From Bacillota bacterium (GTDB lineage Bacteria; Bacillota; Clostridia; Acetivibrionales; DSM-1351): a DNA stretch of 14,057 nucleotides. Below the pieces are notes generated by a model, which ran no database searches, was not told where the DNA came from, and saw nothing but the letters and a program-made list of their open reading frames with translations. The stretch spans positions 1-14,057 of the forward strand of contig JAEVZU010000219.1 of assembly GCA_023392075.1 (NCBI GenBank). The letters run 5' to 3'. This document shows positions 1 through 7,031 of the stretch, in pieces; within the stretch, counting starts at the first letter, position 1; the number at the start of each line of letters is the position of its first letter. The translations under genes were made by a program, and so were the position numbers.

Positions 1-135
1 TTGATTCGAAAACTCTCAAGGCTCGTGTAAAAAGCAGAATCATATGCGACGATGGTAGTATCATAAATGCAGGTATTAGCTTACTTTTAGGCTCACTTCG
101 TCGCATATGATTTTTCGGTACATAACCATCATTAT
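1..135. other. Unassigned flank upstream of the relaxase fragment
   Basis: This stretch does not continue the relaxase reading frame: the frame used by the downstream gene has stops at 28, 64 and 88. Two other frames are open. On the + strand, one runs from position 3 to a TGA at 108-110 (peptide ending ...LLLGSLRRI). On the minus strand, one runs from an ATG at 106-104 off the window edge. I recognise neither product. The stretch contains an inverted repeat (38-52 with 98-112). It may be the edge of an inserted element that interrupted the relaxase gene, but no known insertion sequence end was identified. Confidence 0.35.
38..112. repeat. Perfect 15-bp inverted repeat with 45-nt spacer
   Basis: AATCATATGCGACGA at 38-52 is the exact reverse complement of TCGTCGCATATGATT at 98-112. 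The right arm runs into a short T tract (111-115), so on the + strand it could act as a terminator-like hairpin, though the 45-nt loop is long for that. It could equally be a structural end of a mobile element. The repeat is directly visible; its role is not. Confidence 0.7.
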
Positions 136-151
136 GTGACATGTCACATAA
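132..151. repeat. Perfect 20-bp palindrome at the relaxase break
   Basis: TTATGTGACATGTCACATAA at 132-151 is identical to its own reverse complement. It lies where the relaxase-like reading begins (the recognisable GYVTKPAIEKM segment starts near 157). It may be a regulator site, a target site or an element terminus; the sequence does not decide. Confidence 0.7.
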
Positions 152-198
152 GCGAAGGATATGTTACCAAACCGGCGATTGAAAAAATGCGGAGTAGT

Positions 199-2529
199 AT
201 GGCACAGGAGATCTTTCAGCAGGACTTGCTTCAAATCTACTCAGAGCAGACGATCCAGCGCAACACGCTGACGGAACAGAGCCGGAATACCTTGCGAGAT
301 CTTTTGGATCAGATGCGTACAGGAACCTGCAAGAACCAGGTGATCGAGGATCTGATATCCAGACTGGCGGAGAAACTGAAGCATACCACAGGGAAAAAGC
401 AATATGGCTACCTTCAAGCCCCACTGAAGGAGCTGGTCAATCAGATTGTGGATGAGCTGGCAAAGGACGCGCGTGTCGCGGCAGCCTACACCAAGTGGTA
501 TGAGCTTCGCAATGAGGTTCTGCGTACCTATAAGGACAAACTGCCCGAGCCTTTTCCGCTCTCACAGCAAAAGGAGTTCAAGCAAATCAAGAATATGATT
601 ATTGCCGAGGCGGTAGACCTCGGCAATAACCAGCTCACCTTTGATGGCGATGAAAACGCTGAACCAACCTACGAGGAAGAAACCGCTACCGGGGATGATG
701 AGCCGGAGCAGCTCTTGGCAGAGCCTGAAGCCGTGTTCCAGGAAGTAGCGGAAGATCAGGATTACAACCTTTCTGATGCCAAAGGCTACGCATCCTCATC
801 GGATTCCGATGGCATAGAACCCGGCAAACCGCATATTGCATGGAGCGATCGATATAAAGAAGCCCGAATCTGTCTCTATGGCAGCGATGATACGGAGCCG
901 GACTTTGAACAGGCCCTCCGGTTGTTTCTGGCGGAAGCCGAGGATGGTAACGCTCTCGCCATGCACGACCTCGGCAGGATGTATGCGGATGGGCTTGGCA
1001 TGGAGATCGATGCAGATACCGCTTTTTATTGGTATGAGAAAGCTCTCTTTGCGTTTATTGATATTGAAGCAGAAAAAGAAAACCGGTACATAGAGTACCG
1101 CATCGGCAAAATGCATGCGGCGGGACTCGGCACGATACAGGACTATGAGGAAGCGAACGGCTGGTTTGATATGGCAGTTTCAAAAAATCACAAGTACGCG
1201 CAGTATTCGCTTGCCGGCCTGTACTACCGGGGGCAGGGTGTTGGACAGGATTTTTATACTGCTTTCGAATTATACCACCGAGCCGCAAGGCAGCAGGTAC
1301 CTTATGCCGATTATGAACTGGCGAAAATGTACCGGGACGGGGTTGGTACTGAAAGGAATGCCGAGGAAGCGGAACTGCATTTTGAGGAAGCCTTCTTTGG
1401 GTTTCAAAGACTGGAGGAACAGAGCCACGATGATAAGCTCCAATACCGCCTGGGTCAGATGCTGTACACCGGCACAGGGACGGAGAAGGATACGGAAGCC
1501 GCCATCGGTTATTTTGAAAAAGCCGCTCGGCTGGGCAATGTTCACGCCCAATACATGCTTGGTAAGTTATATCTGGACGCGGACAGCGGTCATGAAAACA
1601 TTGAGCAGGCTATCCTGTGGCTGACAAAAGCCGCGGACAATAGCAATGCTCTGGCCCAATACGCTCTCGCTAAACTGTACCGAGATGGAAACCATGTGGA
1701 GAAGGATATACAAAAAGCTATCTCTCTGTTTACACTCTCGGCCGAACAGGATAATTCCTTCGCGGCGTATGCCCTTGGCAAGCTGTATCTTACCGAAGCG
1801 GAAGTACCCAAAGACATAGAAGCCGCAGTAAGATGGCTGACACAGTCAGCTGAGCTCGGCAACCAATTTGCCCAATATGCGTTGGCAAAGCTATATCTTA
1901 CTGGAGAGAATGTGGAAAGAGATATCCAAAAGGCGCTGGAGCTGTTCCTGAAATCAGCGGAGCAAAGCAATCAGTATGCACAGTATCAATTAAGTCAGCT
2001 CTATATTAAAGGCGAACATGTCCCAAAGGATGCCAAGGCTGCTGTCAAATGGTTTACCGCCTCTGCGGAGCAGGACAATCAATACGCCCAATACCAGCTT
2101 GGCAAGCTCTACCTGCTGAGCGAGGATGTACCAAAAGATGTGGGGACCGCCATCAAATGGCTGACCGACTCCGCGGAACATGGCAACCAGTATTCTCAAT
2201 ACACCCTTGGGAAGCTCTACCTGTTGGGTAAAGATGTTCTCCGTGACCGGGAAACTGCTGTACGATGGCTTACCTTATCCGCTGAGCAAGCAAATGTCTA
2301 TGCGCAATTTTTCTTAGACCATCTGGACTCCTTTCGTGATCCTTCTATCTTTCTTGCTGCAACAATGCTTCTGCATCATTTGAGCCGGATATTCCGCGAA
2401 GAAGAACGACGGCTTCCAGGCGGACCAAGCATACAGGTTGAGAGTAAGCTGCGGCGAAGGATTAGGGAGAAAAAGCTTGCCCAGGGCCATGCCCAGGACG
2501 ACCACGAGCAAAAGCTTACCACTTATTAA
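199..2529 (+). CDS. C-terminal part of a MobP3-like relaxase with Sel1-like repeats (N-terminus missing)
   Basis: Residues 1 to about 150 (MAQEIFQQDL..., ...KKQYGYLQAPLK..., ...AAAYTKWYELRNEVLRTYKD) resemble the segment after the nuclease domain in MobP3-type relaxases of clostridial ICEs. An acidic linker follows (about 150-205). About twelve Sel1-like repeats (about 233-725, unit YAQYxLGKLYL...A..WLxxSAEQ.N) come next. A basic tail rich in R/K ends ...GHAQDDHEQKLTTY. The catalytic Tyr/His half expected upstream is absent, and the frame is stopped at 88. I chose ATG 199 because GGAG lies at 191-194; ATG 187 and GTG 136 are in-frame alternatives, and relaxase-like residues extend upstream of 187, which argues for truncation rather than a natural start. 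Sel1 repeats form helical solenoids used for protein contacts. The fragment is probably not a working relaxase alone. Recognition of the MobP3 tail is from memory of the family. Confidence 0.75.
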   Translation: MAQEIFQQDLLQIYSEQTIQRNTLTEQSRNTLRDLLDQMRTGTCKNQVIEDLISRLAEKLKHTTGKKQYGYLQAPLKELVNQIVDELAKDARVAAAYTKWYELRNEVLRTYKDKLPEPFPLSQQKEFKQIKNMIIAEAVDLGNNQLTFDGDENAEPTYEEETATGDDEPEQLLAEPEAVFQEVAEDQDYNLSDAKGYASSSDSDGIEPGKPHIAWSDRYKEARICLYGSDDTEPDFEQALRLFLAEAEDGNALAMHDLGRMYADGLGMEIDADTAFYWYEKALFAFIDIEAEKENRYIEYRIGKMHAAGLGTIQDYEEANGWFDMAVSKNHKYAQYSLAGLYYRGQGVGQDFYTAFELYHRAARQQVPYADYELAKMYRDGVGTERNAEEAELHFEEAFFGFQRLEEQSHDDKLQYRLGQMLYTGTGTEKDTEAAIGYFEKAARLGNVHAQYMLGKLYLDADSGHENIEQAILWLTKAADNSNALAQYALAKLYRDGNHVEKDIQKAISLFTLSAEQDNSFAAYALGKLYLTEAEVPKDIEAAVRWLTQSAELGNQFAQYALAKLYLTGENVERDIQKALELFLKSAEQSNQYAQYQLSQLYIKGEHVPKDAKAAVKWFTASAEQDNQYAQYQLGKLYLLSEDVPKDVGTAIKWLTDSAEHGNQYSQYTLGKLYLLGKDVLRDRETAVRWLTLSAEQANVYAQFFLDHLDSFRDPSIFLAATMLLHHLSRIFREEERRLPGGPSIQVESKLRRRIREKKLAQGHAQDDHEQKLTTY
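895..2325 (+). repeat. Sel1-like repeat array (about 12 units) inside the relaxase fragment
   Basis: At protein level, units of about 36 residues follow one another with the recurrent core A-Q-Y-x-L-(G/A)-K-L-Y, then a K-D pair, then A-x-x-W-(L/F)-T-x-S-A-E. The first four or five units are more diverged and some are longer (around 1000-1110 and 1370-1450). The last six (from about 1640) are nearly uniform, suggesting recent internal duplication. A partial thirteenth unit (YAQFFLDHL) ends the array. Confidence 0.85.
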
Positions 2530-2546
2530 AGCAAAGGAGTGCTCCT

Positions 2547-2678
2547 ATGAAGAAAAAATACCCTATCAGGCAGGAGAAAAAAGTGCTGCTTGATGTAAAA
2601 CCCAACCGTTTCACGTTTACGCCACCTGCCAGACTGCGGGTGGCTTTTTTTCGCCACTGCGGAAAGCGCAGGCATTGA
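2547..2678 (+). CDS. Small 43-aa basic protein or leader peptide
   Basis: This short ORF begins with an ATG preceded by AAAGGAG (2533-2539) at good spacing. It encodes a basic 43-residue peptide beginning MKKKYPIRQEKKVLL and ending FFRHCGKRRH. It sits 17 nt after the relaxase stop and ends 17 nt before the Toprim start. A strong intrinsic terminator (2621-2651) lies entirely inside the ORF, so translation through it would be expected to open the hairpin. That makes a leader-peptide role possible. I do not recognise a family, and the peptide could simply be a conserved small ICE protein. Confidence 0.5.
   Translation: MKKKYPIRQEKKVLLDVKPNRFTFTPPARLRVAFFRHCGKRRH
2621..2651 (+). terminator. Intrinsic terminator between relaxase and Toprim genes
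   Basis: GCCACCTGC (2621-2629) pairs with GCGGGTGGC (2636-2644) through nine base pairs with one G-T wobble, around the six-base loop CAGACT. Seven T follow (2645-2651). A competing weaker pairing of GTGGC (2640-2644) with GCCAC (2653-2657) is possible, which could act as an antiterminator. The hairpin lies inside a 43-codon ORF. Confidence 0.75.
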
Positions 2679-2695
2679 TAAGGGGGTGCCAAGGG

Positions 2696-4129
2696 ATGGC
2701 ATATGTTCACTTTACAGATGAAGAAAAACAGCGCGCCAACTCCGTCGACCTGGTGGACTTTCTTGAACGCCAGGGAGAGAAGCTCACACGATCCGGCCCC
2801 GAGTGGCGATGGAAACGACATGACAGCGTGACTGTCCGCGGAAGCGAGTGGTTCCGGCACAGCCGCAAGGAAGGCGGCCATGCTATCGATTTTGTTCAGG
2901 AGTTTTATAACGTGAGCTTTCCCGAAGCAGTACAATGGCTGCTTGGTGGTGAAGCTGGTGTGGAGTGGAACCAGACCTCTAAAAGCGCACCGGCGACTAA
3001 AAAAGACTTCGCACTGCCGGAGGTCAATTCCGACATGCGCCGGGTGTTCGCCTATCTTATCAAACAGCGGTTCATTGACAGGGATGTGCTCTCGTACTTC
3101 GCCCATGAGAAGCTCATCTACGAGGACAAGGAATATCACAACGCCGTGTTTGTTGGGCTGGACGAAAAAGGAATCGCCCGGCATGCCCATAAGCGCGGTA
3201 CTTATACCCAAGGCGAACCATACAAGGGCAACGTGGAGGGCAGCGATCCGAGCTACAGCTTTCACTGGATTGGAAAGAGCAGTAAGCTGTATGTTTTTGA
3301 GGCTCCCGTGGATATGCTCTCTTTCATCACGCTTCACCGGTCGGACTGGAAAGAACACAGCTATGTCACGTTGGACGGGGTGTCTGAACACGCACTGCTC
3401 CAACAGCTCCGACAAAATCCGCATCTGAATGAGGTTGTTCTCTGCCTGGACCATGACGAGGCGGGGATCGAAGCCGTTGGTCGTCTGAAGGACATTCTTG
3501 TAGAAAACGGATACACAAATACAGCAATCATGCAATCCACCTACAAGGACTGGAACGAGGATCTGAAAGCCAAGCACGGAGTGGAGCCGATTCCCTCTGA
3601 GGAACATCCGAAGCAGATACTCCTCCCACAGGTATGCGCTGTGCTGCCAGATCTGTGTGAAGCTCTCAAGGCACACAGGGATATCCGCACATTCCTGACA
3701 GATTGCTTTCGTGCACTGGAGCCGCTTGTGAATTCAGGGAAAGTCGCATCGGAGAATGTCGGCTCTGTAAGAGAGTGTCTGGAGTGTATGGCTGCAGGTT
3801 CGCTGTTTTTGACCAAGGAGTTGTGCCGGCAGGTGGAGCGTCCCGTGACCACAGAACAGCTCGTTCAAAAACTACAGGCCAGCTACCGCCCCCATGAGGA
3901 CAGAGGCTGGCTCCGTACCCGGACAGAGGAAATCCGGAGGGATCTTGAGGAAATCAACCTCTTGGTGAATATGCCCGGCATCCGCAGAGTAGAAGATCAG
4001 CGGCGCCTTGGCAGCTCGTATCTTCGACTGGCTCTTGACTGTGTCAGGGCAAGGATGTTCATTGAGCTGGAACCGCAGGTAATGCTGCCAAAACGGGAGC
4101 AACAAGAAAATATAATCATGACGATGTAA
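2696..4129 (+). CDS. DUF3991/Toprim domain protein of the ICE
   Basis: This 477-residue protein resembles the primase-like proteins of clostridial ICEs. Residues about 15-85 look like a DnaG-type N-terminal region, but the zinc-binding cysteines of the classical CHC2 finger are not visible. Residues about 115-185 match the DUF3991 type (RRVFAYLIKQRFIDRDVLSYF). A Toprim fold follows with FEAPVDMLS (about 201-209, the conserved Glu at 202) and LDHDEAG (about 251-257, the acidic pair). The C-terminal half (about 300-477) is helical and unassigned. The likely role is in processing or priming the transferred strand in the recipient, which is inferred from family context. Start ATG 2696 has AAGGGGG at 2680-2686; a TTG at 2675 is in frame but overlaps that site. 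It ends 13 nt before the coupling-protein gene, so the two are surely co-transcribed. Confidence 0.85.
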   Translation: MAYVHFTDEEKQRANSVDLVDFLERQGEKLTRSGPEWRWKRHDSVTVRGSEWFRHSRKEGGHAIDFVQEFYNVSFPEAVQWLLGGEAGVEWNQTSKSAPATKKDFALPEVNSDMRRVFAYLIKQRFIDRDVLSYFAHEKLIYEDKEYHNAVFVGLDEKGIARHAHKRGTYTQGEPYKGNVEGSDPSYSFHWIGKSSKLYVFEAPVDMLSFITLHRSDWKEHSYVTLDGVSEHALLQQLRQNPHLNEVVLCLDHDEAGIEAVGRLKDILVENGYTNTAIMQSTYKDWNEDLKAKHGVEPIPSEEHPKQILLPQVCAVLPDLCEALKAHRDIRTFLTDCFRALEPLVNSGKVASENVGSVRECLECMAAGSLFLTKELCRQVERPVTTEQLVQKLQASYRPHEDRGWLRTRTEEIRRDLEEINLLVNMPGIRRVEDQRRLGSSYLRLALDCVRARMFIELEPQVMLPKREQQENIIMTM

Positions 4130-4142
4130 AGGAGGGATCAAA

Positions 4143-5963
4143 GTGCAAGCATCCCAAATCATAACCCTGATCGCTGTGGGGCTGACCATGTTCGGCGTCA
4201 TCGGCTTTTTATCCTTGCTTGCCCATTACTACACACTCAACGGTATCAAGTCAAAGACCGTGGGCGATGGACAGCATGGGACGGCACGTTGGGCATCAAA
4301 ACAGGAGATCATAAATACCTATACGGAAGTCAGGTTCGAACCGGAAAAATGGCGTAAGGGAGAAAATCTCCCAACTGTCCAGGGGTTGGTTGTCGGCTGG
4401 CGAAGGGCTTCGCTGTTTGACAATACAGCGCCCCATGGCTACGCGTTGGTGGATGACAATGACATCCATTGCCTGATGATCGGCGCAGCAGGCGTTGGAA
4501 AGACCGCCAATTTCCTATATCCAAACCTGGAATATGCCTGTGCCTGTGGCATGAGTTTCATCACCACGGACACCAAGGGCGACCTCTACCGCAACTACGG
4601 CAGTATAGCCAAGGAACACTACGGCTACCATGTGGCCGTCATCGATCTTAGAAACCCCACCCGCTCGGACGGCAATAACCTGCTCCATCTTGTCAACCGA
4701 TACATGGATTTGTACCTTGCAGATCCTCGGAATCTGGCATACAAGGCCAGAGCCGAAAAGTATGCCAAGATTACTGCCAAAACCATCGTCAACTCTGGAG
4801 GGTTTGATGTGGCATCCGCAGGCCAGAATGCCTTCTTCTATGATGCGGCTGAAGGGTTGTTGACCTCTGTGATCCTGCTCATTGCAGAATACTGCGAACC
4901 GAAGCAGCGACACATTGTATCCGTGTTCAAGCTGATTCAGGATCTGCTGGCGCCCAGCGGCGTCAAGGGACGCACACTGTTCCAGCTCCTTCTGGCACAC
5001 CTGCCGGACGAGCATAAGACAAAATGGTTTGCAGGTGCGGCTCTCAATTCTGCGGAGCAGGCCATGCAGAGTGTTCTGTCCACCGCCCTTTCAAGGCTCA
5101 ACGCCTTTCTGGACTCCGAGCTGGAGCAGGTGCTGTGCTTTGACACGGCCATCGACGCGGAAAGGTTCTGTACTGAAAAAAGTGCCATTTTTCTGGTCAT
5201 GCCGGAGGAAGATAACACAAAGTATTTCATCATCAGTCTGATCGTTCAGCAGCTCTACCGGGAAATCCTCTCGGTGGCAAACGAGCATGGCGGCATGCTG
5301 CCGGACCGTGTGATGATGTTTCTTGACGAGATCGGTACCATACCAAAAATTGAGTCAGCGGAGATGATGTTTAGTGCCAGTCGTTCCCGCCGCGTGTCCA
5401 TTGTAGCAATCATACAATCGTTTGCTCAGTTGGAGAAAAGCTATGGGCGGGAGGGTTCCGCCATCATCATCGATAACTGTCAGGATACGGTGTTCGGCGG
5501 TTCCGCCCCCAACAGTGAATCCGCGCAGATATTGTCGAAGGCCCTCGGCAACAAAACCGTCATGAGCGGCTCCGTCAGCCGCGGCAAAAACGATCCCAGC
5601 CAATCCCTGCAGATGATCGAGCGGCCGCTGATGACCCCCGACGAATTGAAATCCATGCCCAAGGGACATTTTATTGTGACCAAGACAGGAGCATATCCCA
5701 TGCGTACCAGACTGAAGTTGTTCCTGGAATGGGGCATTGTTTTCGGGAAGCCATACGAAATCGCAGAGCAGTCTGCCAGAATAGTGGAGTACGCTGACCG
5801 TTTCACCCTGGAAGAAGAAATCATCCGGCGCCATGCCGCCTGTGAGGAAGTACCGGAGGAACCTAAAGCACCTGAATCTGCGTCAGGCGGAATGCTTCAC
5901 ACGCCGGGACCAACGATCAATCTTGACCCTTTTATTCAAAAACAGGAATCCACAAGGGGGTGA
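4143..5963 (+). CDS. virD4-like: VirD4/TraG-like conjugative coupling ATPase (CD1115 family)
   Basis: This 606-residue type IV coupling protein links the relaxosome to the mating channel at the inner membrane and pumps DNA with ATP. A hydrophobic N-terminal helix (about 5-30) anchors it. Walker A is GAAGVGKT (114-121), and Walker B is VMMFLDEIG with D395/E396. Downstream are the SRSRRVS, IIQSFAQLEKSYG and FGG segments typical of TraG/VirD4. Start GTG 4143 is chosen because GGAGGG (4131-4136) lies six bases upstream, right after the Toprim stop. The length and motifs look complete, with no frameshift. The next gene starts 4 nt after its stop. This protein is intact although the relaxase fragment is not, so the backbone still has a potentially working coupling protein. 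Confidence 0.93.
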   Translation: MQASQIITLIAVGLTMFGVIGFLSLLAHYYTLNGIKSKTVGDGQHGTARWASKQEIINTYTEVRFEPEKWRKGENLPTVQGLVVGWRRASLFDNTAPHGYALVDDNDIHCLMIGAAGVGKTANFLYPNLEYACACGMSFITTDTKGDLYRNYGSIAKEHYGYHVAVIDLRNPTRSDGNNLLHLVNRYMDLYLADPRNLAYKARAEKYAKITAKTIVNSGGFDVASAGQNAFFYDAAEGLLTSVILLIAEYCEPKQRHIVSVFKLIQDLLAPSGVKGRTLFQLLLAHLPDEHKTKWFAGAALNSAEQAMQSVLSTALSRLNAFLDSELEQVLCFDTAIDAERFCTEKSAIFLVMPEEDNTKYFIISLIVQQLYREILSVANEHGGMLPDRVMMFLDEIGTIPKIESAEMMFSASRSRRVSIVAIIQSFAQLEKSYGREGSAIIIDNCQDTVFGGSAPNSESAQILSKALGNKTVMSGSVSRGKNDPSQSLQMIERPLMTPDELKSMPKGHFIVTKTGAYPMRTRLKLFLEWGIVFGKPYEIAEQSARIVEYADRFTLEEEIIRRHAACEEVPEEPKAPESASGGMLHTPGPTINLDPFIQKQESTRG

Positions 5964-5967
5964 CGCT

Positions 5968-6237
5968 ATGGGGTACTTTACCTCACTTTATTCCTCCGAA
6001 CTGCCACACCGTGCAAGAGCCGTCTATATGTATCTTTCCGACCGCTCCGACAAGGACGGCAAATGCTATCCGGCGATTGGTACCATCGCCAGAGAGCTGA
6101 AGCTGTCCCGGAGTACCGTCAAGCGCGCACTTGCCGACCTGGAAAAGAGCGGATATCTCCGTAAGGAACAGCGTTTGCGGGAAAACGGCGGTAAGAGCAG
6201 CAACATGTTCTATCTGAGAAAGTCAGATACCAGTTGA
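5968..6237 (+). CDS. Short winged helix-turn-helix DNA-binding protein
   Basis: This 89-residue protein starts MGYFTSLYSSELPHRAR. It has a clear winged-helix core: AVYMYLSDRSDKDGKCYPA, then TIARELKLSRSTVKRALADL (recognition helix), then a GYLRKEQR wing. This is the arrangement of replication-initiator-like and GntR-like HTH_36 proteins. ATG 5968 has AAGGGGG (5954-5960) at good spacing, and the gene starts 4 nt after the coupling-protein stop, so translation is probably coupled. In related ICEs a protein of this type follows virD4. A role in control of the transfer genes is inferred. It marks the last backbone gene before the A+T-rich cargo. Confidence 0.8.
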   Translation: MGYFTSLYSSELPHRARAVYMYLSDRSDKDGKCYPAIGTIARELKLSRSTVKRALADLEKSGYLRKEQRLRENGGKSSNMFYLRKSDTS

Positions 6238-6413
6238 TTTCATATAAATATGACTGTCCCACCAGGGGTAAGGTCTATTTATTTGGTGAACTATGGTACG
6301 GTTCATGATGAGCCATGCAGTGAAGAACCCACTCTAACAGAGTTTTAACATCAGAAGGAGAACAATTTTTTCTAAGATAACGAACCATCCTCTAAAAAAA
6401 GATGGTTCGTTGC
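6238..6413. other. Junction between ICE backbone and cargo, no clear gene
   Basis: Base composition shifts here from the G+C-richer backbone to A+T-rich cargo. A 14-codon ORF (6293-6337, MVRFMMSHAVKNPL) has only a weak, too-close ribosome site. It is followed by a small ACTCT/AGAGT hairpin (6331-6343), an unused AAGGAG site (6355-6360) and a strong hairpin (6379-6411). This looks like a leader or attenuator remnant with no gene left behind it. No integrase site or insertion-sequence end was recognised. Confidence 0.4.
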
Positions 6414-6420
6414 TTATTTT
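6379..6420 (+). terminator. Perfect 11-bp hairpin, probable terminator
   Basis: AACGAACCATC (6379-6389) pairs perfectly with GATGGTTCGTT (6401-6411) across an 11-nt loop rich in A. The + strand tail (GCTTATTTT) is moderately T-rich, whereas the minus-strand tail is not, so it most likely ends transcription coming from the backbone operon. It also sits directly beyond the stop codon of the minus-strand repressor remnant. Confidence 0.65.
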
Positions 6421-6725
6421 GTATCCAGTAACGCCTGAATGGCCGTTGTGGATACCTAAAGATCCCGTTCATTGCACAGGTGGATCATGTGGATGAGATG
6501 TTCTTTTTTGTTGTCTGTATGTTGGATCTAAGGAAGAAAGATCGTATTTCCGGATATTTTCAAGGCGCGAATGATCTAAATCAGGACTTTCATGCTTAGC
6601 TGTTTGTTTTCATTCTCAATCGCCATTATGTATCGTGTTGTAACTCCAGCCTTTTTCGTAAGATCTTCCTGAGTTAGATTGACAGCCTGTCGGGCGTCTT
6701 TTATTTTCTGGCCGAACGTGTTCAT
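6414..6725 (-). pseudogene. Xre/HTH_3-family repressor with three in-frame TAG codons
   Basis: On the minus strand, ATG 6725 follows a good site (GTGGAGGAATTA). It opens a helix-turn-helix domain, FGQKIKDARQAVNLTQEDLT then KKAGVTTRYIMAIEN, typical of small ICE/phage Xre regulators. The frame continues for 104 codons to a TAA at 6416-6414 and reads sensibly throughout (IIRALKISGNTIF, then KKEHLIHMIHLCNERDL, then TTAIQALLDTK). It is interrupted by TAG at codons 50 (6578-6576), 66 (6530-6528) and 90 (6458-6456). There is no frameshift. A 49-residue N-terminal product with the HTH could still be made. Small Xre proteins of this type with conserved C-termini are common in clostridial ICE cargo. 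Most simply it is a decaying repressor; that all three lesions are TAG is noted as odd. Confidence 0.75.
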
Positions 6726-6802
6726 TAATTCCTCCACTATCAGTTCACCTCCAATCAAATTTTACAGTGGAGGTGCGAAAATAGAGACGTACTGACAATG
6801 AT

Positions 6803-6839
6803 AGCTAACATTAAATAAAGCTATTGTGTATTGTTAGCT
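6803..6839. repeat. 8-bp inverted repeat, AGCTAACA/TGTTAGCT
   Basis: AGCTAACA (6803-6810) and TGTTAGCT (6832-6839) are exact reverse complements separated by 21 nt, in the gene-free stretch between the minus-strand repressor remnant and the MerR-type promoter. A T-rich run (about 6844-6855) follows. It may be a weak terminator or an operator; nothing else is seen in 6726-6965. Confidence 0.4.
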
Positions 6840-6968
6840 TGATATTTCTTTTTTGAAGCATACTGTAAATGATTGCTTATACACGTATTTGGAGAAGCAA
6901 ATGCTTATTTATACCGACTGTATTTCTTTAATGTAGAATTATTAGTAGTAAAATTTTAAAAAAAGCAC

Positions 6969-6999
6969 TTGCTAACGACGTTACGTCGCGTGATAGTAT
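6969..6999 (+). promoter_or_regulatory. MerR-type promoter with 19-bp spacer and central dyad
   Basis: The -35 element TTGCTA (6969-6974) and -10 element TAGTAT (6994-6999) are separated by 19 bp, two more than optimal. The spacer contains the dyad CGACG-TTA-CGTCG (6976-6988). Long-spacer promoters with a dyad between the hexamers are the hallmark of MerR-family activators, which twist the DNA to realign the hexamers. The only MerR-family gene nearby starts at 7577, so this is probably its own promoter, autoregulated and also serving the permease at 8416. Confidence 0.65.
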
Positions 7000-7031
7000 G
7001 TAAATATTAAAAAATAAGAAAGGTGATTTAT

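Noticed and set aside
1..135. 3' end of a group II intron inserted in the relaxase gene
   Set aside because: Introns are frequent in such genes, but no domain V-like hairpin with its catalytic motif is visible before the joint.
895..2325. CRISPR or DNA-level tandem repeat
   Set aside because: The periodicity is protein-level (about 36 residues, degenerate codons), as expected for Sel1 repeats.
2516..3676. A 386-codon open frame on the minus strand
   Set aside because: It lies antisense across the Toprim gene, whose domains are clear. The minus product is Cys/Phe-rich without a recognisable fold and is best explained by codon bias of the real gene.
5355..5834. Minus-strand open frames opposite the coupling-protein gene
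   Set aside because: They mirror the conserved VirD4 ATPase region, have no convincing ribosome site and no recognisable product.
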